Source of the DNA: Blastocatellia bacterium UBA7656 | GTDB taxonomy: Bacteria > Acidobacteriota > Blastocatellia > UBA7656 | Assembly (NCBI GenBank): GCA_002483445.1 | Contig: DLHY01000059.1 | Location: 5,750 to 69,749 of the forward strand | DNA: 64,000 bases | Reading direction: 5' to 3' | In this document: positions 16,549 to 24,543 of the stretch, one piece after another | Numbering within the stretch: position 1 is the stretch's first letter | Layout of the letters: the number at the start of each line of letters is the position of its first letter | Translations under genes and position numbers: made by a program | Notes under the pieces: model-generated | Database searches by the model: none | Told to the model about the DNA's origin: nothing | What the model saw: the letters and a program-made list of their open reading frames with translations, nothing else

Positions 16549-16641
16549 CCTGGGAGCGCACGCATCTTGCGTGCAAGGCTTCAGGTGTCAACTGATGCTC
16601 GAATGCGTAAGGCCAGCAGGCAGGATGCCTGCGCTCCCAGG
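16549..16641. repeat. Large REP-like inverted repeat
   Basis: Two 26-bp arms, beginning CCTGGGAGCGCA and ending in the complementary TGCGCTCCCAGG, flank about 40 bp, with a few mismatches. It lies between ATP-grasp C and D and could form a long hairpin in their mRNA. It looks like a dispersed palindromic element and not part of a gene. Confidence 0.75.
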
Positions 16642-16694
16642 GCTTTGAAAATCAAACGCAAGCCCGCAGGCTTGCTCTACATAATGGAGAAACT

Positions 16695-17522
16695 ATGAAA
16701 TTGTACTTCATGATCGTGCGCAGAGTCCCTCCGGTTCCCAGCCCTGTTCTGGTCGAAGCCTACGACATACTTCGACGGCGAGGATACGAAGTCGCGGAGA
16801 GCATCGCCGAAGAAATGCTTCAGCAGCCCGAAGACCTCCGTCCCTCGCACGATCTTTACATACTGAAATCTCACACCGAGCTTTCATTGAGCCTCGCCGG
16901 AATCCTTCATTGTCGCGGCGCGCGATTGCTCAACCCTTATCCGGCGTGCGCGCTGACACAAAACAAAATCGTCGTGTCGAATCTTTTGCAGCAGGCCAAA
17001 GTCCCGGCTCCGCGCTCGTGGGTCACGGACGATTTGAGCCTGCTCAAGCCTCTGGCCGAAGATAAGACTCTCATCATCAAGCCTCACCTCGGACACCGCG
17101 GCGCGGGCATCTACAAGATCGAAAAACCTGAAGACCTCGATTCTATTCCGAAACCGCAGGCTCCCGTAATCATTCAGGAATTCATTCCCGGCACGGGTGA
17201 AGACCTGAAAGTTTATTGTGTGGGCGAACAGATATTCGGCGTGAAGAAACCTTTTTCCGAAACCAGTTTCACCGTTCCCGGTCGCCCGGTCGAGATAAGC
17301 GAAGAGGTTCGACAACTGGCCATTCGCACGGGCAAGGTCTGCGGTCTGGGACTCTACGGACTCGATATCATAGAAAGTCCGCAGGGGCCGTTCGTCGTCG
17401 ATGTGAATTACTTCCCCGGTTACAAGGGCGTGCCTGATGCGGCGAAAATGATTGCCGATTATGTCGACGACTACGCGCAGGAACGAGTCCGCCTCGACCC
17501 TCCGGGTCAGTTCGTCGGATAG
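16695..17522 (+). CDS. ATP-grasp enzyme D (RimK/ITPK-like)
   Basis: A 275-residue ATP-grasp protein starting MKLYFMIVRR. It contains HDLYILKS, the ATP strand LIIKPHLGHRGAGIYKI, VIIQEFIPGTGEDLKVYCVGEQ in parts like the ITPK pattern Q-x-F-I then K-V-Y-x-V-G, and the metal motif VVDVNYFPGYKGVP. D-V-N-Y-F-P-G-Y is nearly the plant ITPK form. GGAG lies 6 bases before the ATG. The MFS gene follows after 4 bp, so the product may be handled by that transporter. The substrate is unknown. Confidence 0.88.
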   Translation: MKLYFMIVRRVPPVPSPVLVEAYDILRRRGYEVAESIAEEMLQQPEDLRPSHDLYILKSHTELSLSLAGILHCRGARLLNPYPACALTQNKIVVSNLLQQAKVPAPRSWVTDDLSLLKPLAEDKTLIIKPHLGHRGAGIYKIEKPEDLDSIPKPQAPVIIQEFIPGTGEDLKVYCVGEQIFGVKKPFSETSFTVPGRPVEISEEVRQLAIRTGKVCGLGLYGLDIIESPQGPFVVDVNYFPGYKGVPDAAKMIADYVDDYAQERVRLDPPGQFVG

Positions 17523-17526
17523 CGCG

Positions 17527-18795
17527 ATGCGAATAAAAAACGGCCAGATAAATCCTTCGCTTCTGGCTATCATCGCAGAAGGATTCTTTTCGCGCCTGAG
17601 CTTCGGCCTCATAAGCTTCGCGCTTCCCGTCTACGCTTATCGTCATCTCGGGTTGAGTCTCGCGGAAACGGGCGTTTTGTTTTCGCTCAACCTGATCGCA
17701 GAGCAATTGTTCAAACCTGCGATGGGATGGGTGGCTGATCGCTTCGGCCTCAAACGCTCTTTCACAATTTCGATAGCTCTTCGCAGCCTTGTAGCTTTGC
17801 TGTTCGCTTTCGCGGGTCAGGCGTGGCAGGTCTATTTGATTCGCCTGCTGCACGGCGTATCGGAATCGTTGCGCGATCCTTCGGTCACGGCGCTCATAGC
17901 TGAAAACGGCGGCAAGGGGACTCTGGCTTCATCCTTCGCGTGGTACACGACGGCCAAGACCACTGCCGGGTCAATAGGCAAAGCGGCAGGCGGGCTGCTG
18001 CTCGCCTTCACTGCTTACAATTATGCGGCGGTTTTTTATGTTGCGTTCGCTCTCTCGATACTGCCGCTTTACGTTGTCGCGCGCTACGTGCCTGAAACTC
18101 GTTTGCACCTTGAAACGGATGAAGCGACAGAGGAGCCTGTTGAAAAGAGCGTCGAGCAGACGAAGATACTGCCGTTCGTGATGCTGGGCTTTTTGATTTC
18201 AGGCGCGGCCAATATGATGAGCAATCTGTTTCCTATTCTCGCGATGGAATACGCTCATCTCAGCGCGGCTCAGACAGGCATCATCTACATGGTATCGCTC
18301 GTCTTCGTCCTTTTCTCCGGGCCGATGTTCGGATGGTTGTCGGATAATGTCAGCCATCGCTTCGTGCTTCTGGTTCGCGGGGTAGCGAACACCCTCTCTT
18401 CTGTGGTCTACTTCGCTGCGCCCACGCTCATCGGCATCGGCGCGGGAAAGGTTGCTGATGATATGGGCAAAGCGGCTTTTCGTCCGGCGTGGGGCGCGCT
18501 GATGGCTCATGTGTCGGGCTTTGATCGCAAACGTAGGGCGCGCACTTTGAGTTATCTGAGCATGGGCGAGGGAATGGGCGAGATACTCGGCCCCGTCCTT
18601 GCTGGAGCGATATGGAGCGTCTGGGGCATCCCGGCGGTGCTTGGAGTGCGGGTCGGGCTGGCTCTCATAAGCGAGATTTACGCATTGATTCTCAACGAGC
18701 CTTTGCAGAAAATTATGCGCCGGGAATCGGAAACAGAGCGCGTAGACGGATTCGCGCAGCAACCTTCTCTGGCCGGTCAGGCTTCTGAGAGTTGA
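17527..18795 (+). CDS. MFS transporter of the ATP-grasp locus
   Basis: A 422-residue major facilitator protein with 12 likely membrane segments. It is clearly related to the transporter half of the fusion at 7564. Shared blocks include AEGFFSRLS, a G-W-V-A-D-R-F-G-L-K loop motif, SFAWYTTAKTTAGS, and the C-terminal DDMGKAAFRPAWGALMAHVSGF. It lacks the zinc ribbon, FHA and kinase parts. The ATG at 17527 is preferred because a longer frame from 17452 would overlap ATP-grasp D by 70 bases and add a non-conserved tail. Substrate and direction are unknown. Confidence 0.87.
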   Translation: MRIKNGQINPSLLAIIAEGFFSRLSFGLISFALPVYAYRHLGLSLAETGVLFSLNLIAEQLFKPAMGWVADRFGLKRSFTISIALRSLVALLFAFAGQAWQVYLIRLLHGVSESLRDPSVTALIAENGGKGTLASSFAWYTTAKTTAGSIGKAAGGLLLAFTAYNYAAVFYVAFALSILPLYVVARYVPETRLHLETDEATEEPVEKSVEQTKILPFVMLGFLISGAANMMSNLFPILAMEYAHLSAAQTGIIYMVSLVFVLFSGPMFGWLSDNVSHRFVLLVRGVANTLSSVVYFAAPTLIGIGAGKVADDMGKAAFRPAWGALMAHVSGFDRKRRARTLSYLSMGEGMGEILGPVLAGAIWSVWGIPAVLGVRVGLALISEIYALILNEPLQKIMRRESETERVDGFAQQPSLAGQASES

Positions 18796-18828
18796 TGAAA
18801 TCGGAGTTTTGAGAAAGGAGATTTGACA

Positions 18829-19974
18829 ATGAAAAAAGACAAAGACGATAAAATGTCGGCGATAGAAGCTGAGTATAGAGTTATAGAAGAAGAAAAAGAT
18901 GCGCGCGAGCCTCTCAGTCCTTCGACGAAAAGCAATATGCCCGGATTGATCATAGCTATCCTGCTGGTCGCAATCGTCGCGACCGGCGGAATCGCTTATT
19001 ATGTCATGCGCGGCGATTCGCATAACGCGCCCAATCAGAATTCAAGCGCGTCAAACACGGGCCAGAACGCAGGCCAGCAAACCGCCACACCGCAGGGAAA
19101 TCAGCCGCCTTCGCAGACGCCCGCCACGCCTATGAATGCCGGCTTCGGCGTGCCTTTTCTGGGCGAAAAATTCGAAGCGTCGGGAGTGGTTCATCTCCCA
19201 GGAACGGACACCGTGGTGTTTATCGATGACAGCCGCTCGTTCGAAGTTTTCACTATGCGCATCAACGACGCGGGGCAGCAGGTCGGCGCGGTCCGCTCCG
19301 TTCGCCTCGGCGCAGGAATAGAAAACCCTGAAGGCATCACCTTCGACGGGACTTATTTTTATGTGGTCGGTTCGCAGTCGAAGCCCAAGAAAGGCGCTGC
19401 CAATGCCATAGCTCGGTTCACTATGGATCAAAACTCGCAGGTGGTTTCGAATCTCGCCGTCATCCCGAATTTTCGCACTTTACTCCTGAGCCGTGTGGCA
19501 GAACTGCGAGGCGTGGGCGAGCTTGAAGGCGACGACGGAGGACTCAACATCGAAGGCATAGCGTGGGACCCCGAAGGCAAACGATTGATGCTCGGTCTTC
19601 GCTCGCCGATACTCAACGGTCAGGCGCTCATTCTTCCCGTCGGGCTTCGCGACGCTGGCGGCCCTTTCACCAGCGACAATCTTCAACTCGAAAACGCGCG
19701 CCCCATTGCTGTGTTTCTTGAGCAGTCAGGCATCCGCGATATTCAGTATGACAGCCGGTTGAAAACCTTTCTGCTGATTTCTGGCGCTCCCGAAAACGTC
19801 CGTCGAGGCATCTTCGCCGTCTGGGAGTGGGACGGACGCAGCGGGCAGCCGCGTCAGCGCGCGCTGCTCGACAGTCGCATGAAACCTGAAGGCATCACTC
19901 AGGCGAGAGTGGGAGATAAGGATTTTATATTTATCGTCTGCGACGAGAATCGATACCTGAGACTGGATTATTAG
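18829..19974 (+). CDS. Membrane-anchored DUF3616-type beta-propeller protein
   Basis: A 381-residue protein with a charged cytoplasmic tail (1-37), one membrane segment (about 38-60), a Gln/Asn/Pro-rich linker and then a propeller-like domain from about 105. Conserved pieces FEASGVVHLPGTD, ENPEGITFDGTYFYVVGS, NIEGIAWDPEGKRLMLGLRSP and MKPEGIT match the DUF3616 pattern. The function of that family is not known to me. The E-G-I-x-W/F-D motif recurs as in lactonase and phytase-like propellers. The ATG at 18829 is chosen for its 8-base distance to AAAGGAG. It lies 33 bp after the MFS gene, likely in the same operon. Confidence 0.75.
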   Translation: MKKDKDDKMSAIEAEYRVIEEEKDAREPLSPSTKSNMPGLIIAILLVAIVATGGIAYYVMRGDSHNAPNQNSSASNTGQNAGQQTATPQGNQPPSQTPATPMNAGFGVPFLGEKFEASGVVHLPGTDTVVFIDDSRSFEVFTMRINDAGQQVGAVRSVRLGAGIENPEGITFDGTYFYVVGSQSKPKKGAANAIARFTMDQNSQVVSNLAVIPNFRTLLLSRVAELRGVGELEGDDGGLNIEGIAWDPEGKRLMLGLRSPILNGQALILPVGLRDAGGPFTSDNLQLENARPIAVFLEQSGIRDIQYDSRLKTFLLISGAPENVRRGIFAVWEWDGRSGQPRQRALLDSRMKPEGITQARVGDKDFIFIVCDENRYLRLDY

Positions 19975-19981
19975 CACAAAT

Positions 19982-20009
19982 GCAGGGGCAGGGACGAACC
20001 CTGCCCTGC
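19982..20009. terminator. GC-rich hairpin between convergent genes
   Basis: Arms GCAGGGGCAGGG and CCCTGCCCTGC flank a 5-base loop, between the DUF3616 gene and the dehydrogenase gene. It lacks a long T-run. It is a plausible bidirectional terminator or a REP-type element. Confidence 0.6.
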
Positions 20010-21151
20010 TAATTGCGCTGTTCGATCTGCTCACGGATGAGTTTCGAAATCGGATTCCAGGGCCGCAGTTGCGCGACTGTATCGAGAGCCTCTTCCATTC
20101 CGCTCGCCGTAACGAGCTTTTGAAGTTCGACGGCCTGCGGGTCTTCGTGGTTCCAGAATGAAAGCGCGGCGGCGCACCCCTGGATCAAAAAAGTCGGCTT
20201 GAGATTGTAGCGATATGCAAGCTTGGCCGGTCCTACCAGTCGATCATCGGCCTGAAGCTTTCTTATCGGATCGCGGCCTACGCGGGCTATAGTGTCCATA
20301 AGCTTCGCGTTTGAAAAACTCGCCAGAATCTCATTGATGAATCCGGCATAGTGAAACGTGCGACCGTACTTGCACTGAAGAGCCTGTTGAGCTTCGAGCA
20401 TCGCTCCGACTACTGAGCGATTGATCTGTTCGTCGTCCATCGCTTCGTGAATGTATTTGTATCCGCGCTGGTGTCCCATGTATGCCGCCAGCGCGTGGCC
20501 GCAGTTGAGTATGTAGAGTTTCTCTTCGATGCAGGCAGGAAAATTGTCAATGCCTTTGAGCGGCGGCATCACCGGGAAATCTCCCTTGATGTGAAGAGTG
20601 TCGAAGAGTATGTCGCCCACAGCATCAGCCGTGAAGATGAGCTTTCCCGAAGGGTCCATTTCCTGGCCGGAAACTATCCGGTCGGATACCGCGGCGTTGA
20701 AGCTTATTCGATCCTGTATCTGCTGGGCGTTTTGAAACGGCACATAAGTGAATATCAATCGCTCAAGCTGTGAGCCAGCGTTTTTGAGATTCTCGCAGCA
20801 GAAGATATCCAGCGGACGAGACTCGCCCGAACGCACGCGATGAAGAATGGCCTGAGCGAGAATGCCCGAAATCGAAGGCAGGTTGTCGGGGCGAACCGAG
20901 GTGTAAACCTGATCGGCGCTGGCGACTTCTTCGACGAACTCGCGATGGGCGACATTGACGGCTCTCACGCCGCTCACCTCGATAGTCGCTTCTACCTTAC
21001 CCTTTGTGATGACAGTGTAGCCGTGCCGGTTGATCGATTCGATGAGGTCTTCCCGGCGGGCGGCGAAAATCACTTCGTGGCCCTGCATGGCGAAAGCCAT
21101 CCCCAGAGCGCCGCATCCGACTCGTCCGGCTCCTACGATGAGTATCCGCAA
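20009..21151 (-). CDS. Mannitol-1-phosphate 5-dehydrogenase family protein
   Basis: A 380-residue long-chain polyol dehydrogenase. The N-terminal NAD-binding motif is GAGRVGCGALGMAF. Later blocks typical for mannitol-1-phosphate dehydrogenase are YIHEAMDDEQINRSVVGAML, DTIARVGRDPIRKL and DRLVGPAKLAYRY. MtlD interconverts mannitol 1-phosphate and fructose 6-phosphate with NAD. No mannitol PTS gene is near, so another polyol phosphate is possible. The start is TTG with AAAGGG about 8 bases upstream. A TTTTCAG heptad array sits just upstream of the gene. Confidence 0.85.
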   Translation of the reverse strand: MRILIVGAGRVGCGALGMAFAMQGHEVIFAARREDLIESINRHGYTVITKGKVEATIEVSGVRAVNVAHREFVEEVASADQVYTSVRPDNLPSISGILAQAILHRVRSGESRPLDIFCCENLKNAGSQLERLIFTYVPFQNAQQIQDRISFNAAVSDRIVSGQEMDPSGKLIFTADAVGDILFDTLHIKGDFPVMPPLKGIDNFPACIEEKLYILNCGHALAAYMGHQRGYKYIHEAMDDEQINRSVVGAMLEAQQALQCKYGRTFHYAGFINEILASFSNAKLMDTIARVGRDPIRKLQADDRLVGPAKLAYRYNLKPTFLIQGCAAALSFWNHEDPQAVELQKLVTASGMEEALDTVAQLRPWNPISKLIREQIEQRN

Positions 21152-21167
21152 GGCAAATCCCTTTCAC

Positions 21168-21316
21168 AGTTTTCAGTTTTCAGTTTTCAGTTTTCAGTTG
21201 CAGAAGCGAATATCACTGATTGAAATTTGACGAATGGCAACCGTGAATCAGAGCCGACTGGAGACGCGATAGCATCATTCCCGGCTGAAAACTGAAAACT
21301 GAAAACTGAAAACTCA
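21168..21316. repeat. Inverted heptanucleotide arrays (unit TTTTCAG / CTGAAAA)
   Basis: Four units of TTTTCAG at about 21168-21199 and four of CTGAAAA at about 21285-21314 face each other across about 85 bp and are reverse complements. On the minus strand the second array begins in register with the TGA stop (21316-21314) of the FHA-TPR gene. Confidence 0.92.
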
Positions 21317-23620
21317 TCTCAAGAGTGCTTCCATCTTTGCAAGGAGTTCCTCGAATATGAGTCCGTCCTTGCTTATCAGATCGTCGGCCCCTGATTGCAG
21401 GGCTTCTATTTTATCTTCGACTCCGCGCCTTCCGCCGAGCAGGATGACCGGCTTTTCGATCTTGCGCTTTCGCAATTCCCGGCAGATGTCGAACCCTGAA
21501 TTATGCTCAAGCAGCGCGTCGAGGACGAGCATATCGTATCGGGCATCCCGATCAAGAGCTTTTTCCAGAGCCGCCCGACCATCCTGAACTGTGTCGACTA
21601 TATAGTTTTCGACTTCGAATCCGTTCATCAGCAGCGAGGCAAGCTCGTCGTTGGCCTCGGCCAGAAGAACGCGGCGCGGAAGGTTATGCTCGGTTATCGA
21701 TTCGGGAAAAAGTGTCTGAGTCAAACCCAGCGCCAGAGGAGCGGTCTTGTAGAGATTGCTCGACATCGTTATGGTCATCGATGCCTGAACCTGATCGTAA
21801 GTTCCCGATCCGAGTTGAAGCTCGACACTGTGAAGCTCCGAGACCGCGCCGAGTTTGTTGAATATGCGCTGCGCCTCTTCGAGATGCGCGCGCGCCGATT
21901 CCAGCCTGCCGAGCTTTGCGCGCAGAGTCCCCATCGCCAGATGACACTGTCCCATGCGATAGGGATCATCAATAGTTTTGAAAATCGACAGGCTTTGGGT
22001 GAAGCAGAGGTTCGCGTCCGAAGGCTGATTGAGCGCGACCATCAGACAGCCGCGAGTGTAAAGCGCGCGCCCCATAAGGGTGAGAGCCGGATCGAGCGAA
22101 GAAACCAACTCCGCCGCTTCAAGCTGATTGCGCGCCTGCTCAGTATCGCCGACTTCGAGACAGGCCAGAGTGAGTTCCAGGAGAATCAGCACCTGCTCTT
22201 CAAGCGCGTCCTTCCTTCGCGCCACCTCAAGCCCTTTGATGAGCGCGGCAATGGCTTCGGCAGTCAGCTTGCGCATGGAAAGAACGCGAGCCAGTATGCG
22301 CTGAGTGCGCGGATAGACGGTCGCGCCGTGTCGCTGGAGAGCGGTTTCGATGACCGAACCAGCGGCGGAGACATTGCCCTGAAGGAGCCTGATCTCGGCC
22401 AGATCGGTGAGCGCGATCGCTTCAGCTTTCGTCAATCGATTTTCGCGCGCCAATCGCAGCCGGTCTTCGAGCAGCCGTTCAGCAGCAACCCACGATCCCA
22501 TCCGAGTAAGCACTCTCGACAACTGGCTGTAAGCCTTGAGCAGGAATCGGACGTTGTCCGACTTTTCGAGCTTATCGATTGCCGCCTGATAAGCGGGGAC
22601 GGCTTCTTTAAGATTTCCTTCCGAGTAGAGAATCAAAGCGAGTTGAAGTTGAACCCGCGCCTGAAGTATGGCATCGTCCGTGTCCTGGGCGAGATGGGCG
22701 GCGCGCGACCAGTTGTAGCGCGCGCCTTCGAGGTCGCCTTCCTTCCAGTCGACTTTTCCGACCATGAGGTGAACATCGGCGGCGAGTTTGGTGTTTCCAG
22801 CCCGCCGCGCCATCAGCAGCGCGCGATGCAGATGGTCGCGCGCCGAGAGCAGATCGTCTGTTCCGATCAGAGCGCGACCGAGAGTGGCTCGCGTTTGAGC
22901 GATTCCCGTGTCGTCGCCCGTTTCCTCATAAAGCGGGAGGCTGCGCTGCAACAAGTCAATCGCCGAGTTGTATTCTTTGGTCTCGGCCTGGATGCGCCCC
23001 ATCCAGTAAAGCACATTTGCGCGAAACTGCGGCGGAAGAGATTGAAGCCGCGTCAGGTCAGAGTATTTCGAAAACTGATTGAGCGCCTTTTGATAGTCGC
23101 CCATGTTGATATGAGCTTCGGCCAGCACGCAGCGCATGTTGACCTCTTCGCGCGAGTCTGTCTCGATGTTGTCGAGTTTGTCGGAAAGCGATCTGATGAG
23201 GCTCGATGTGCCTGCCGGATGTCGCTCGACTGAAGGCTGCGAGCCTGTTTCCGTGAACTGTTTGAACAGGAGCTTGGGGCCGGCCTTGCCGAACTGAAGG
23301 TTGTCGTCGTTGTTGAGAAGCTGCTCGGAGACTCTCACCCCGTTTACATAGCTCCCGTTGGTCGAGCCGAGGTCTTGGAGGAGGAAGTCTCTGCCGAGGC
23401 GAACTATCTGGGCGTGATAGCGAGAGACTGCGGCATCGGGCAGGCAGAGCGAGTTTTGAGGCCCGCGCCCGATGGTGAAGCGAGGCTCTTCGAGTATGAA
23501 GACGCCTCCGCCATTTCCTGATAAAAGATGAAGCTCTCCGCGCACACTCACGAAAGGAAATTCTCCTTGCCGAATCAGGCGACCTGTCAGATGTGGGGTC
23601 AAGCCCGACTTTCGGGGCAT
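21314..23620 (-). CDS. FHA-TPR-receiver domain signalling protein
   Basis: A 768-residue cytoplasmic-looking protein. The FHA domain at about 30-120 has the conserved GR (51-52), SRYH (66-69) and GSTNG (85-89), so phosphothreonine binding is expected. About 170-600 is a long stretch of TPR-like helices. The C-terminal 645-768 resembles a response-regulator receiver (RRVLLAEANDE, the phospho-acceptor Asp in DMLVLDALL, and the late lysine in LISKDG). It has no output domain, so it may act as a scaffold linking Ser/Thr kinase and two-component signals. The kinase island downstream supports a phospho-signalling role. Confidence 0.87.
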   Translation of the reverse strand: MPRKSGLTPHLTGRLIRQGEFPFVSVRGELHLLSGNGGGVFILEEPRFTIGRGPQNSLCLPDAAVSRYHAQIVRLGRDFLLQDLGSTNGSYVNGVRVSEQLLNNDDNLQFGKAGPKLLFKQFTETGSQPSVERHPAGTSSLIRSLSDKLDNIETDSREEVNMRCVLAEAHINMGDYQKALNQFSKYSDLTRLQSLPPQFRANVLYWMGRIQAETKEYNSAIDLLQRSLPLYEETGDDTGIAQTRATLGRALIGTDDLLSARDHLHRALLMARRAGNTKLAADVHLMVGKVDWKEGDLEGARYNWSRAAHLAQDTDDAILQARVQLQLALILYSEGNLKEAVPAYQAAIDKLEKSDNVRFLLKAYSQLSRVLTRMGSWVAAERLLEDRLRLARENRLTKAEAIALTDLAEIRLLQGNVSAAGSVIETALQRHGATVYPRTQRILARVLSMRKLTAEAIAALIKGLEVARRKDALEEQVLILLELTLACLEVGDTEQARNQLEAAELVSSLDPALTLMGRALYTRGCLMVALNQPSDANLCFTQSLSIFKTIDDPYRMGQCHLAMGTLRAKLGRLESARAHLEEAQRIFNKLGAVSELHSVELQLGSGTYDQVQASMTITMSSNLYKTAPLALGLTQTLFPESITEHNLPRRVLLAEANDELASLLMNGFEVENYIVDTVQDGRAALEKALDRDARYDMLVLDALLEHNSGFDICRELRKRKIEKPVILLGGRRGVEDKIEALQSGADDLISKDGLIFEELLAKMEALLR

Positions 23621-23666
23621 CCTGCGCCAGCAGAGTATAACACTGTGAGGGCGAAAGAAGTATAGT

Positions 23667-23743
23667 GTCTTTTGTCCTTCGTCCCTTGTCCTTTGTCAGT
23701 CGTTATTCGTCCGACGAAACAAAGGACGAAGGACAAGGGACTA
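23667..23743. repeat. Inverted heptanucleotide arrays (unit GTCCTTN / NAAGGAC)
   Basis: Five units of the GTCCTTN type at 23667-23701 face three of the NAAGGAC type at 23721-23741. On the minus strand the array starts with the TAG stop of lptE (23743-23741). It lies between lptE and the FHA-TPR gene. Confidence 0.9.
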
Positions 23744-24259
23744 TTGACCTTCGAGTATGGTCGAGATTATCGATTGCGCGAAATCGCGGGCTATGCGGTC
23801 TACGGCAGCGTTCTCTTCGTTGAAGAATGACTGCGGATCATCCGAGAGTTCGTATTCTCCTTCGAAGATGACACGGGGATTCTGATAGATGATTTTTTTT
23901 CGCCTCTGATCGCGCACCGTTACGCTAACTATTATGCGCACGCTCCAGACCCGTGTGCGCCCCTGCGAATCGAGAATAGTTCCTACGGCGCGAAAGCTGC
24001 GAATATCGCCTGTCACAACAGCGTCCGCGTCGTCGGTGCTGGTCGTCACTCTCAAGGCGCGAGCGCGTTTGAGTATCTCCTCGATGACTGCCGAGGTGAA
24101 TCTCTGCTCGACGCGATACTTCAAACTGGAGTTTTGAAATACTGGAACGGCTATAGTCTTGATGTCGGCAGGAAGAGCCTTCCCCTTGCCCGCGCGCTTG
24201 TACCCGCATACGCCGACCGTGAGCGCAAGAAGAAGAGCGAAGAACACTGGCTTGTGCAT
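23741..24259 (-). CDS. lptE: LPS-assembly lipoprotein LptE-like
   Basis: A 172-residue lipoprotein: hydrophobic signal with lipobox ending at Cys18 (LTVGVCGY). The body matches LptE-family features: IKTIAVPVFQNSSLKYRVEQ near the start, ITSAV-like helix FTSAVIEEIL, and strands VVTGDIRSF and VWSVRIIVSVTV. LptE plugs the LptD barrel that places lipopolysaccharide in the outer membrane. This points to a diderm cell envelope. Its reading frame ends exactly where a heptad array begins. Confidence 0.85.
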   Translation of the reverse strand: MHKPVFFALLLALTVGVCGYKRAGKGKALPADIKTIAVPVFQNSSLKYRVEQRFTSAVIEEILKRARALRVTTSTDDADAVVTGDIRSFRAVGTILDSQGRTRVWSVRIIVSVTVRDQRRKKIIYQNPRVIFEGEYELSDDPQSFFNEENAAVDRIARDFAQSIISTILEGQ

Positions 24260-24543
24260 AGCAGGGTGATATTAGCCGAGAAAGATGAAAGGCAAAAGGC
24301 GATTGAGGCGCGATGAATCGGAAAGGGTTTCTACCCTTGCAAAGGGGCTTTTAGAGGCATAAAATTCGGGCCAGATTCGAAGAAGGTTTCGTCTTTATTC
24401 GAGCGTGTTGCTCAGGTGATTCAGAGCGCGGTCAGAACAGCCACTATGTACAACGCCCCTCTATGGATGCTTCAGGTTGATCAGGTGGCGCGCGATTCTG
24501 ATCGGGCGCAGCGACTATAAACAGATTTCAAACGGAGGCTCAC
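24260..24543. other. Divergent intergenic region
   Basis: A 284-bp gap between lptE and the FHA-protease gene. I see no convincing promoter or gene, apart from the GGAGG ribosome binding site before 24544. Confidence 0.4.

Noticed and set aside
6698..17522. Glutathione or D-Ala-D-Ala ligase assignment for the ATP-grasp genes
   Set aside because: The N-terminal domains and the terminal FPGYKGV motif do not fit those families; only the ATP-grasp fold is shared.
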